A program made the position numbers and the translations under genes. The notes under the pieces are model-generated. The model was not told the DNA's origin. It saw nothing but the letters and a program-made list of their open reading frames with translations, and ran no database searches. A stretch of DNA of 64,000 nucleotides. Origin: Lepisosteus oculatus. Its lineage: Eukaryota; Chordata; Actinopteri; Semionotiformes; Lepisosteidae. Shown here piece after piece: positions 1-12,800 of the stretch (position 1 is its first letter; each line of letters begins with the position of its first letter). Location: assembly GCF_040954835.1 (NCBI RefSeq), contig NC_090711.1, positions 14,193,001-14,257,000 on the forward strand. Reading direction: 5' to 3'.

Positions 1-749
1 CCTTACAACTAAACTCATCTCAAACCTTCACTGGACTGAGCCTTGAATCCTTGCATCCCAACAAAATAAAAGGAACTTGTCTATGGCCAAGATTAGATCT
101 GGGGTTTGTTGTACAGACAACAAATGTAATTGAAGCTTACTTAATACATTTATGTAATTGACTAGACATTCATGAGCCACCAAAGGGACTGAAATGGAGA
201 CTCTTCTGGGCTGCAACCAACAGCAGTTGGACACGGAGCCACTGTTAACTCTAGCGAAACGCTATACTGAACAGAGCGAGCACAAGCCACACGATCGCCA
301 CTCCAGCGACCTCCAGCAGCCACACGGGCAGCGAACTGGAGTCCGGCGACTTTCATCCGGCTGACGGAGAAGGAAAATGCAACCGGACAAGTAAAGCAGC
401 ATACTGTATCATACCAAAAGGATTGCAGACTCTGGGGCGAGCGATGTCCGGAGGATGAATTTCAGATGAGCGAGTCGGCTCTATGACCGCACCAGGTTGC
501 GGCAGGGGAGGAGGAAGGGCCCATAGAAATATTTGCACCGAGGCCCCTGACTGCCAAACTCCACCAATGAGTGGATCATGAAATTTATGAAACCATGACA
601 TGATGAGCAATAAAAATAATGAAACACTTCCTATGTTGTCTCTTGCTCAAGTACAAGCAGAGATCCAAACCAAGACGGTTAAGAAACTAGAAGGTGTTCA
701 AGGCCCCCCAGCGTGACTGCAGCACTTTAGACGGAGTAAGGAGGCTTAC
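1..749. other. lpin3 intron 13 (left edge), no exon recognised
   Basis: No lipin catalytic sequence is visible in any frame. A GC-richer patch at about 190-500 has a 57-codon plus-strand reading frame (194-364). A second frame follows and ends at about 484. Neither resembles a family I know. Confidence 0.5.
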
Positions 750-885
750 GATCTGCTCCGAGGTGAGACGCAGGGACTTGCGGTACATCTGGCTGATGCA
801 ATGTGATGTGCTCATGGGCTGTCCCGGCCGCAGTTCCCTGGCTGATCCCAAGTCGTCCTCGCTGGACGAGCCGTCCTGCTTAGCC
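750..885 (-). CDS. lpin3: lpin3 coding exon 13 (last in window)
   Basis: 136 nt, phase 2 to 0, ending at residue 723. It encodes [13 protein letters not shown] and [12 protein letters not shown], the stretch just before the C-Lip catalytic domain. Acceptor gtcttag, donor gtaagc at 749. The next lipin segment (ANDVVFS-type) is absent from 1-749. Confidence 0.92.
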
Positions 886-3800
886 CTAAGACAACGGGGA
901 CGAGAGCCGGTCAGTCCGGGCTCAAGAACTGCAGTCGTACGACTTCCTCCAGCTCTGAAACCACACGTCTGCCCAAGACGGGGACGGTCAGCCCTGGTCT
1001 TGGAGAGCAGGTGCGTCTGTAGGTTCTCTTTCCATTTCAACTCAGCATTAACAACCTGCATCAGCTCATTTAAAGAGAGGAATTTCAGTTACTCCCAGCT
1101 CTTTAGGTGCAGCTGCTTTGAAGAGCTCTAGAATACCTGCAGACACACTGGTCCCCCCAGGACCAGGACTAGACACTCCTGGCCTTGTGGTATACAAGAC
1201 ACTGTATACTAGACACTGGCTTGGTCTGCAAATAAAAGGCAGGAATCAGCCGATTCAGAATAGAGGGTCTTGTGTACATCTGCAGCTGTACTCCGAACCA
1301 CCTTAGATGGTCAAAAACACTCTCGCACTGTCAGGAGAATGTTTTTGACTTGCAAAAAAAAAATAATTTGGCACATGGTACTAAAAAATGCTTTGTGAAG
1401 TAACTCTAGATCCTACAGTGAATAAGAGCTGTCAGGAGAGGGAGGGGAGACACCCTATGCTGGCTTTCACATTTTTCAGATATGCCCACAATAGGAAACA
1501 CTGATTAAAAAAAAAAAAGCTTTTTTAAACTTTTTGACTTTACAAATATCCCAACAGCATTTGCGGAGATAAAGAGTGCAGACAATTTATCAAGGTTAGG
1601 CCCGTGGCCCGGAGCTCAGAGCATGATCAGACTGAGGAGACACTGGGGACACAGAGACCCCTCCAGCAGTACAGAGTGCGCAGTGCTCACTGAGAGGAGG
1701 TGGCTCCCCCATCAGCCACGGCCGTCCTCATCTGCTCTCCGGTCTTGCCTTCCTTCGACTCGGGCTGAAAAAACAGGATCTGCAGTCAGAACTGAAATGT
1801 CCTACACGTTTTCCTGCTGCTTCTCTTCAGTCTGCTTGTACTACTGGGCTCAATTCGTTAGCCATGTTTCTTGATGACCAATGTTCAGCTAGGTTGAGAT
1901 GTCTCCTTCTCAGCTGGCCACTTCCTTGACATTGTGGATAAACTGGTTCAATTCAGTAAGACATTAGTTACATATGTAACTCCGAGTTCCCTGGAATAAA
2001 AAGACAAGTGCCTGCTGCTCTCCAGCATCAGAACCATGTACTGTACCCACGCTCTCTGCAATTGTGCCTGATTTTGTCATTTGTTGTGTTAATTAGCTTC
2101 ATCTTTAAGGGGAACCAACTACTATGGAGCCCAGCAGCCAACTGCACCAGTGACAGTCTGAAGACAGCTGTCAAGGAAAAGCAGCCTGTCCAGCACTACT
2201 TCAGTTACAGGCTCCATCCCTCAGATCCTCCTCTGAAAGATGCTCTCAGAAACTACTGGCATTGGGATAAGATAAGATCACTTAATTGGCCATATACAAT
2301 TTCTTGTATTAGGAATTTTTCTTTTTCACATACTCAACTTGCTTTCCATGAGACACACGGACAGGGAGAGACGCTTGGGGTCAAAGCGCAGGGTCAGCTA
2401 TTTATACGGCGCCCCTGGAGCAGTTGGGTTTAAGGGACTTGCTTAGGGGCCCAACGGAGTAGGATTCCTCTGCCTGGCTGCGGGATTTGAACCGGCAACC
2501 TTCCAGCCACAGGCACAGATCCTTAGCCACAGTACCATCGCTCCACCCAATGGATGGATGGGTAGCTCAACTAATATCAACACATGATCCAACAGGATGG
2601 GAAACATCCTGTTAAAGCACTCTTTTCCTGTGCCGATTATTGCTGGACATGAAGGCCTGGTATTCCCGAGCTGTGAAGAGCAGTGAGGTCCCAGTCCTGT
2701 ACCTGTTTAGTGTCCAGATCTCTCCGACGCCAGGAAAACCACCACCTTCCAGACTTCTTTGGCATCTTGTTCTTCACTAGCTTGTCCACAGCACTCTGCA
2801 CAGGGGGAGAGGGTGAGAGTCTCAGTGCAGGGCATGGTGAGGCAGAGCCCACTCATGACAGAATTGTTTTCAAACTTCTGTTTATACTAAAGCAACAAAC
2901 TGCCCAGGACAACTACAAGACCTGGAAGATGGTATTGGGAAAGCAAAGTCGAAACTGTTTTTTTTGCTTTCCAGTCGAGCAATTTGTATTTGCAACCATG
3001 CGATTTGATATGACTGAGGAGTACAGTATAATACAAAAGTACATTTTTAGTAAATCCATGTATAGATTTGATGACATCGGAAGAAAAACACTTTGGTTTT
3101 AACCCGGGGCTTTCGACATCATTTGTTTCTCAGAGAAATGATGCCTTGTCTGTTTTTTAGGTTCAAGCAGCGACAGTACCTTTGGCAGGGTCTTCTGGAA
3201 AGCCTGCATTGACAGAATCATTGGTGCAGCAACAGCCCAGTTATAATACCTGAAAAGAAAAAAAACTTGTTTTGAAAATGAATTTGTCACCTGAGACCAA
3301 AACCTACTTCACAGAGGACTACTCAACAATTGCCAACCTGAAAAACAAAAAATCCCTTAAATACTTTTGTTTTGCCTAAATCATCTAATTCTGATAAACC
3401 AAGAAATATGAGCAGGTGACAGAGAATGCCTCGAAGTCTGGATATTCAAAATAAATTTAATGAATATACTATTTTGTTTATAATTCTTGCAAAAGACTGA
3501 CTTCGAGTTGATGCAGATGACAAGATTGGGGTCCTCAATGATTCCAGGGTTCTGTACAAAGTCCTGGAAGCTGACCAGGTGCTCCATAAATTTCTCTGAA
3601 ACAAAGAAGAAAAGGAAAACTTAAATTAAACAATTTAACCAATTCAGAGAGCTAACAAACATGACACTGTTGCCGAGAACTTCTGTGCACTTTTGCACAA
3701 CACTAATGTGACTCAGTCTGGACACAACGCTTCTTTTCAATTCATTATTTTAATTAATACCTTTTTAAAAACCGGTATCTTTGTCTCATTCCTTGAATGT

Positions 3801-6800
3801 AGGTTTCATTATGATCAAAGATCAGAAACACTTGCCCACTTCTGAGAGACCGGTGAAGTGAAGGCCAGATCAGTTTGATCATCACAAACAGTGTGCAAAT
3901 GTCTAATCCCAGGACTGAAAAGACTAGCACAGGTGCAATGGGGAACTCAATATGCATCTTAGCCAGCAGCCATATCACTCTGCAACTCACAACTGCCAAC
4001 CCACTGAAGCTAAGCAGGTGTGAGCCTGCTCAGTACCTGGATGCGAGACCTAAGGTTGCTGCTGGAAGAGGTGTTAGTGGGGCCAGCAGGGGGCGCTCAC
4101 CCTGCGGTCCATGTGGGTCCTAATGTCCCAGTATAGTGACGGGGACACTATACTGTAAACTGGCACCGTCCTTCAGATGAGATGTAAAACCGAGGGCCTG
4201 ACTCTCTGTGGTCATTAAAAATCCCAGGGCGTTTCTCGAAAAGAGTAGGGGTGTAACCCCAGCATCCTGGCCAAATTTCCCATTGGCCCTTACCAATCAT
4301 GGCCTTCTTATAATCCCCATCTATGAATTGGCTTCATTACTCTGCTCTCCTCACAATGATAGCTGATGTGTGATGAGCGTTCTGGCGCACTATGGCTGCC
4401 ATCGCATCATCCAGGTGGGGCTGCACATTGGTGGTGGTGGAGGGGAGTCCCCATTACCTGTAAAGCGCTTTGAGTGGAGTGTTCAGAAAAGCGCTATATA
4501 AGTGTAAGCAATTATTATTATTATTATTATTATTATCTTGGTAAGGCAAAAATCATGCAATCATTTATTTTTAGGGCTTTATTAGGATGCTCCCGACTGA
4601 AGTGATTAACACATCAGGCAGAAGAACAGCTGCAAAACTCTGTACTGATTCTCCTGGTGAGAAAGAGGAATCCTTCATGCACACTCCAGGTTTTGGTTTT
4701 GGTAAAAACCAAACTGTTCTAAGGCAAAACAATACTTATAGACTGTAGGCTGAACAGTCTGACAACCAAGGCAAAAGCAATTCAAAGCAAAAACCCCTCT
4801 GTCATCAATTGTAACTCCGCTGACTAAACCAGTCTGGATATCAGTTATACACAGTGGGTGTTCCAACTGATCGAGACCGGATGCGATTATACAAAAGCTG
4901 AAGAGTGTGCATTTTCTGCATAAGTATCCTTTTCTATAAACCCAAAGGTAAGGTAAGGTGGGGGTTTCTCATCACAGTAACACTTCCTGCTTTTAAGAGC
5001 TCCAACATTAAGCTGGACTTGCACTGGGCCTTCCAATTTAGGAAGTAGCAAAGCAAATTCTTCCTTGGAGTTGGTCCCCTGTCCTTGACTGTATTCATTC
5101 TAACTTAGCTACTTAATTTGCACAAACAAGTTGTTAAAGTGATAAAAAGAAAGTGAATTTAAATCTCCTGGTTGACCACATTGTCACCTGGCTGTTTCAA
5201 TGACAGCTGACTCTGCCTCTGCCTCTACGCTACCTTTGTTGATGAGGCTGGTATCAACCACCCTGCCACAGAGCGACATGGTGACCTCAGGCATGTCGCT
5301 CGTGGAGTCGGACAGGTACTCGGTGCCGCTGTCCATAGCCCCGCTGCCCACCGACTGTGGCGACTGGGTACCGGACAGCGATCCTCGGTCCGCCCCCCCC
5401 CGCACGCCCATCTCACTGTCACTGCAAACAGGAAACAAGAAACAGGAAATGGTCACCCCTCATACGTGGCCGTAGTCAGTATCTGAGAGTGGAACATCGT
5501 TTGGATTGTAACATTATAGAGGGTGGTTGTAAATAAGTAATTAATAAGGTTGTAAAAAAGTAACTTTCGTTCCTTTTTTCTGAAAAAAACTACTTTTCGG
5601 ACAATATGGACTCCTAAAGGTCTTTAAGTGCTTAAGATGATTTGCGTATTTTTAATTCAAATTACCAGCTCAATTAAGAAATTCCAATCCAAGGTGTAAT
5701 GAAATCCAAGACACTGCTGCTCTTGGGAATGGGATTTACCGATCCCTATCCTAAAAAATAATATTCAAGACCACCTCCAGCCAGCCAGCACAGAAATGAA
5801 ATTCTCCGAAAAAATGTTACAAAACAGTAGGGCCTTAAATTTCCAAGAATAAGCAGAACCGGACTTGAGTCGAGCCGTGTCCTGAGTCCGGGCCTCGAGT
5901 CTCTGCAGGAAATGCAGAGTCTGCTCACAAACTGCCCCCTCGGCCACAGGACCACAGGCGAGGAGTGAAGGCAGCAGTGGGGGGCCGTACCTCTTGGGGA
6001 AGTACAGGGCTGCCACCTCCGGGTTCAGGCTGGTCAGGTCATCCAGGTAGATGTCTGCAGGGCCCAGGTGCTGGCTGCGTTTACCTGAGGGGGAAGAAGG
6101 TTCAATCATCGTCTTGAACCAACAGCAAAGCAGCTTCCGCTGGGAGGAAAGACATACTTTTAGGCATCATCTTCAGCAAGTCTGTCAAAACTACTAACCA
6201 ACGAGGAAGATGAACTGGCAGCAAACGCATCTGGCAGCCAGGCTGCTCGGAAAGCTCTCCAACACCAGAGCCACACGGATTCACCTGAGCCACAAGAGCT
6301 CACCCTAGTTTCAGCTGCATTAAGGGGACTAGAGAGCAAGTCCCAGCACAAAGGGTGAGGAATTGTCTTCACATGACTGTCAAGGAATTGAGTCTGTCTG
6401 TAATTCCAGATGCCGATTTAAATCTGTGGCCTTTCTCAATGTTTAATTTTACTGCCTGCTTTGTGTTTGATCTTTTCCGCACACATTGACTTGGCAGATT
6501 GTTATGAAACGTACAGAGTTAAGTATGATTAGATACTCTTGGCCTTCTCAGCATGCTTCTTGACATTCCAGACACAACATTATGTCAGCTGAAAAAAGAA
6601 AAAGGAAGAGTGCCTTGTGTACCTTTCTTTTTCTCCTGGGATTCAGGTTTCATGGCGGTCTCCGAAGAAGTGAGCCCAGCTTCTCCCGTTGAACTCTCCC
6701 CTGGCTCACAGCTCTCTGTGACCCCGACGTTCTCCGTGGTTTGACTGCTCTGGGGGCACACAGTCGTCTTTTCCGTCAGCCCTGCTTCACCACTCACCTC

Positions 6801-9800
6801 CAGCCTGTCCACACTTCCTGTCTGCCCTTCAGCACTTCCTTCTAGTGTCTTCACTGATTGGTCAGGTCTAGCATCCTGCACTGCCAAGGTCTCTGCTGAG
6901 GGCTCTGCTGTTTCAGATCTGCTTTCTTGGGCAGGCCCTGGGGTACTGATCCCCTCGGCATGTAGTGTCTCTGGCAGTGGCGGGCCTGCGTTGTCCAACT
7001 CCAGGTTGCCTGGTGCTTGTTGGAGGTCGTTTTCTCCCAGGGCAGAACATGTGGTGTGAGTGGGCTCTGGGTGCTCGTGATGTGCCCTCTCCTCTGGGAT
7101 CTGAAGCCCTGGAGGTCTCACTCTGGGTTCGGGCCTCAGGACTGTCACACTGCCATCTTGTTCCAAGCTCTCCCCGGGTGCCACATCCATCTCGAAGGAG
7201 TCCTGTCGCTGGATGGCCCGGAAGTGAGTGCTCACCGAGGGCTGGATGGTCTGAGAGAACTGCTCTCCTACCTGGGCCTCTGACTTAGGTCTTTCACTCT
7301 GTTTGACCTGCAGCAGTTGAGACACGGAAGTTAAATATGCCCCCTTTGTTATTACACAACAAATGGCAATAGTTGGAAACCCTTTCTTTACATGTCATCA
7401 TCTAATCAGGCTGGTTTCTGGAAGAAAAATGGATTGTGTGTGGCTCAATGGATCAAACCTATCACTTCACTCCAATGTAGCCATCGCTACCAATTAAATT
7501 TGAAATTGGCGATTAGTTGACCACAATAGGTTGGCCGACTGCTCTCTTCATTATCTTGCTTTCCAATCTCTGAGCAACTGATGATCAGCTTCTTATGCTG
7601 ATAATACTCAGATCTGCATCCACACTTAACCTGACGCTAAAGTAACCGTTTCTGCACTCTCTATTTCAGTGGTTCTCAAACTATGGTACGCTGCCATGTG
7701 GTACGCCATATGACCCTAGAACTTTGTTGAGTGCACTTAAAAATTGGGAAGAGTTTTCATATTTTCTATTTGAATAAAATTAGTTTGTGTCGAATACACA
7801 GCCTACATACTACGATACAGCGCGCGCTAATACTTGAGTGGACACAAGAGCTACTATGGAATTCTATACCATTCTATAGGAATGCATGCTACGAATGTAA
7901 CTGACCAATTGTATTTAAAAAAAGTGATCTCCAGCAAATAGGGAGGTAGGAGACTGTGCGTGAATTAGGAACAATGCCAATGTTGTGAGCACAGGAGAGC
8001 ACAGAAATGCGTACTACAAACGCTGGCAATCTTGGGAGCTCAGGAAAGCGTGATAACAGAAAAATATTTAAGAACTGTTCTAGGTTAATTTAAGAAAAAT
8101 ACACCGAGCATCTCTGTGTTTCCCTCCCATTCTTTTAACTTCTGAGACGGACTCCTGAAATGGAAACGGGGATAAATGCCAGCTTGCGGATTGCTAAAGC
8201 AGGTAAGCCCCAAACTACTTGTGAAGAACTTTGTTTACCGTTGGCAAAAGGGCTGACACGTATTATGTGTGAAGAAAAGGCTGCTAAACAGCTCGACCTG
8301 CTGCCCCCCCCCGAAAGACAGTCACTCGTAGAATTATTGATATGGCGGATGATATCAAAAGGACGCTGATAGAGCGCGTTAAGATGAGCAGATGCTTTTC
8401 ACTGCAATTAGATGAGTCTGTAGATGTCGTTGATTTGGCCAGTTTACTCGTTTATGTTCGATACGAGTTTGAGGGCATGTCCCATGAGGACTTTCTGTTC
8501 CATAAGCCGCTACCAACAGGAACTGCAGGAGAGCAGCTTCTGAATGAATTTATCGAAGAGAATGGCCTCGACTAGATAAAATGCGTCTGAGTTTGTACAG
8601 ACTGTGCTACAAAGATGACAAGCCGACGCACAAGTAGTTGCACGAATTAGAGAGGTTGCTCCAGATATGAAGTGGACGCACTGCAGCATCCACTGCGAGG
8701 CCTTGGTCGTCAACAAAATTTAAACGATTAAAATCTGTTTGACTCTGTTGTGTATTGTATCAAGGCTCGACCAATGAATTCCCTTCTGCTTTGCTCGACT
8801 AAACAGGCTCACCCCTCTCGCTGAAATGGTGCTTTTTCATTATTTATTTTTAATTGCTGTTGTTCCTGTTGTCATTCTGTAAAGCGCTTTGAGAAGCCAC
8901 CTTTAAAAGGTGCTATATCAAATAAAGTTTATTTTAATATTTATTACATGTGTATGCGAGTGTGTGCGCACACGGGCGCTCATGTTGGTCATTGTGATTT
9001 TCTGGGGTTCCTTTAAGAAGATGAGTTGTAGGTGGTACTTGGATGGTTTGGTTTGATCAGGGGTGGTACTTGGTCCAAAAAGTTTGAGAACCACTGCTCT
9101 AATTGCATCTCTGATGTAAAAACCTATCTGACTCAAATTTGCTTAAACTGCAACCATGCTGAAGTCATTCTGCTCGGCACCTCACAGCAACTATGTAAAA
9201 CCAATGCAGGAATCCTATCCTAGGATGGATTTGATTCTGGCTTGACTTCTAACCCTCATGTGAAGAATATTGTAAAAATATAATTCTTTTCAATACCACC
9301 AGACTGTTGATTACTGCAACACCCTAACCTACCCGGGTATTTATATCCACACTGTACAAACTCCAATATGTTCAGAATTTGACAGCCAGAATGCTGAGCA
9401 GGTTGCATGCAAGCCATCACATTACCCCTGTCTTGGAGTCTTTGCACTAGGTTTCTATTAGGTTCGGGGTCAACACCATCCTCATACTCACCAATAAGGC
9501 TGTACATGGCTTGGCACCTCAGTACATTGGGTAGACATATCTGTGTACTGCTCATCTCGCAACCTTTTTTCATCTCACTTTTTTATATGTTCTCCAAGCT
9601 CATCTACACTCATGGGTGAAAGGGACTTCTCTTGCTACAACCCAAATCTCTGGAATTCAATCTCCAAGAATGTCTGAGTACCCATTTAAATCCGTCCTCA
9701 AAACATTTATTTTCAGAAAGGCATTTAATTAGCGTCTGTGTCTTCTCTATTTTCTAATGATCTTGTATTTTCTGCTGCACCTCTATCTGCTCGTGTTCCT

Positions 9801-12800
9801 AATAAGCTCATTTTGTAATCTGCTATCCTTATAACTTTTCTTACACTTACCGGAAAAGGTGCTACTTTTAAAGTTGCAATATAATATAAAGTTTAATATA
9901 TCATTAACTTACGATCAGCTGTAAAAATGCAGATGTAAACACGGACGCCCTCAATTTCAAGAAAGCGTATTCACTAATTTAATACATGTGTTATAAATAT
10001 TGCTAAATGATATAGCAGCTTGTGGAAGTTAAGATGGTCTAGTGAATCAACTGGTTTAAGGAACAGGTTGTCTGCAATTTTGTGACAAGGTTGTGGTACA
10101 CTCATGGGCTGACAATTACAGTGGGTGGAACCAGTTTGTTCAAACAGGGCTGGGAGGTAGAAAGATCTGCAGTGACCTGACCCAGATCTTTCTTGTTCCT
10201 CAGGGCTGCTTACCTTCGGGAAGCGGCCCCAGGCCCACTGCATCTGGGGCCCCATAGACTCCTGTGGGCGGACCAGCAGCTCTGAATCACTTTTGGGGGA
10301 TGAGGGTCGGCTCTGGAACACGCTAGAAGAGAGAGAAGTATTGACTTGAGAATACCAAACCCCAGATTCAAGGTCCGTGCTTGCAGCCACCTGCTGCCAT
10401 TTAATAATAATAATGGCTTACACTTATATAGCGCTTTTCTGGACACTCCACTCAAAGCGCTTTACAGGTAATGGGGATCCCCTCCACCACCACCAATGTG
10501 CAGCCCCACCTGGATGATGCGACGGCAGCCATAGTGCGCCAGAACGCTCACCACACATCAGCGATCAGTGGGGAGGAGAACAGAGTGATGAAGCCAATTC
10601 ACGGATGGGAATTATTGGGAGGCCATGATTGGTAAAGGCCAATGGGAAATTTGGCCAGGACGCCAGGGTTACACCCCTACTCTTTTTGAGAAATACCCTG
10701 GGATTTTTAATGACCACAGAGATTTTACATCTCATCTGAAGGACGGCGCCTTTTTTACAGTATATTGTCCCCCTCACTACACTGGGGCATTAGAACCCAC
10801 ACAGACTGCAAGGTCAGCGCCCCCTGCTGGCCCCACTAACACCTCTCCCAGCAGCAACCTTAGTTTTTTTCCCCCAGGAGATCTCGCATCCAGGTACTGA
10901 CCAGGCTCACACCTGCTGAAGGGTCACACCTTCCTGCCTCGGGAAAAGCAGTGGGGAGCTATACCATACGAGCACAAGCTCACCTCTCGGAGAGCGACCA
11001 CTCTCCATCGGAATAGGGATGGACGTCTCGGGACAGCGTATTGCCTGTTTCTAGCGCCGGGTCCTCCGAAAAGGAATAGTAGACAGAACTGCTGTTGAGA
11101 CACCGGGAGTAAAGCTTTAGTGTGATGCTGAGTTTAAAACTTTGAAAAACATTTTAAAATGACCCAAACTCAGGACTTGATGGTGCATTTCCATCTGGAT
11201 TCAAGGAAGAAAGCAGATCTGCACTTTGATTTCTCCTGCCCATGAGTGACAGGAATGCCAGTGATGCATCATATGAGGAGACCTGGACCAATCTAACAAA
11301 CACTAAGGTGCAAGGGAGAGTCAGTGTTGCCACATTAACAGCCACACCTGTCAACACTACAGCATAAACAGTTTCTAACATGGACCAGTAGACTTAAGAA
11401 CAGCTTCTACCCTACTGCAGTATGCATCCTCAACAGCTAACTGCAATGCCTCAGACTCAATACAAACCTGCACTATGCACTTTTTGCATGGTCTTCCATG
11501 TGGTTTTCTCACTACTACATATTTATGGCTCCTGTTATTATTTATGTTTGTAATGTACTGTCTACATTGTGTGGTGTTGTCTGCTGTACTGTGTATGTCC
11601 TGAGAGATCAGCATGAATAAGAATAAGGATTCCAATGCAATGTTTATTGGACATATGACAATAAACTCTACTCTACATGCCGGTAGCTGCTGTATAACGC
11701 AGCTGCAATGGATGTGTCATCATTCACTGGCCCATCAAATTGTTTCCAACGTGACGCTTTGTGGAACTGGGTGATGACTATAGATTGGCGTGGAGTTTCA
11801 AGGTTAGATTTCAAAGAGCTTGAAAAATACTATCAAGTTTAAAATCCATCTTGAAAAGACCAGAGAGCCATGCTGGCAGACTAACCTGGCTGCTAGGTGT
11901 GCGGGCAGCTCTGGCCCAGATCCCTCGCTCTCCGGGACGTCCCGCTCATCGGAGGAGGAGCTCCCCTCTTCCCGCCAGGGGGCGTCCGAACGCGTGCGCT
12001 TGCGTCGCCGCTTCTTCCTGCGGGAGGCGCCGCTGAGAGGCGTCCCTGGGGCCTCGCAGTCCTCGGCGCTCTCCAGGGGGATGGGGGATGTGCAAAGGTG
12101 CGCTGGGACCCTGTCCTGCGGGAGAGACACGGGCTCAACGCTCAGCTATATCACCCTGCAGCTCACAGCAGCAGTGTGAGCCTGGCCAATACCTGGATAG
12201 GAGACCTCCTGGGAAAGCTAAGGTTGCTGCTGGAAGAGGTGTTAGTGAGGCCAGTAGGGGGCGCTCACCCTGTGGTCCATGTGGGTCCTAATGCCCCAGT
12301 ATAGTGACAGGGACACTATACTGTAAACAGGCACCGTCCTTCGGATGAGACGTAAAACTGAGGTCCTGACTCTGTGGTCATTAAAAATCCCAGGGCATTT
12401 CTCGAAAAGAGTAGGGGTGTAACCCCGGCATCCTGGCCAAATTTCCCATTGGCTCTTACAAATCATGGCCTCCTAATAATTCCCATCTTGAATTGGCTTC
12501 ATCGCTCTGCTCTTCTCAACAATGATAGCTGGTGTGTGGTGAGCAGACTGGAGCACTTTGGCTGCTGTCACAAATATTATCATTAACTCAGTTGGCAGGG
12601 GTCAGGAGCACTCACTGATCTGACAGCCAGCTTAATTTATTTATTACTGAAGCAACGAAGTCTTTTAAAGAGATTGGAAATCAGTTATTTTCTTGTAGCA
12701 ACCCAGCTGTCCACCCCCCTGTGGACATGCTCCTCATACAGATCCACCCTTGCGTTGGACATCCGACACAGTCCTCGCAGGAGAGTTAGTCAGTGTGGAC

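Larger units (their letters stand above)
7440..9895 (+). mobile_element. L2-group LINE fragment, split by a hAT element
   Basis: Two pieces of one degenerate reverse transcriptase flank the hAT at 7667-9096. The left piece reads YADN-TQICI (the YADD box) at about 7596. The right piece reads [14 protein letters not shown] and VDYCNTL, then a 3' UTR whose end at 9850-9895 is a degenerate L2 tail. Many stops and shifts show it is an old relic. It lies in the lpin3 intron between exons 6 and 5. Confidence 0.75.

Noticed and set aside
4675..4866. A minus-strand frame between lpin3 exons 9 and 8 as an extra exon
   Set aside because: Exons 8 and 9 already join in phase at the point where known lipins are continuous, and the frame does not resemble any lipin segment.
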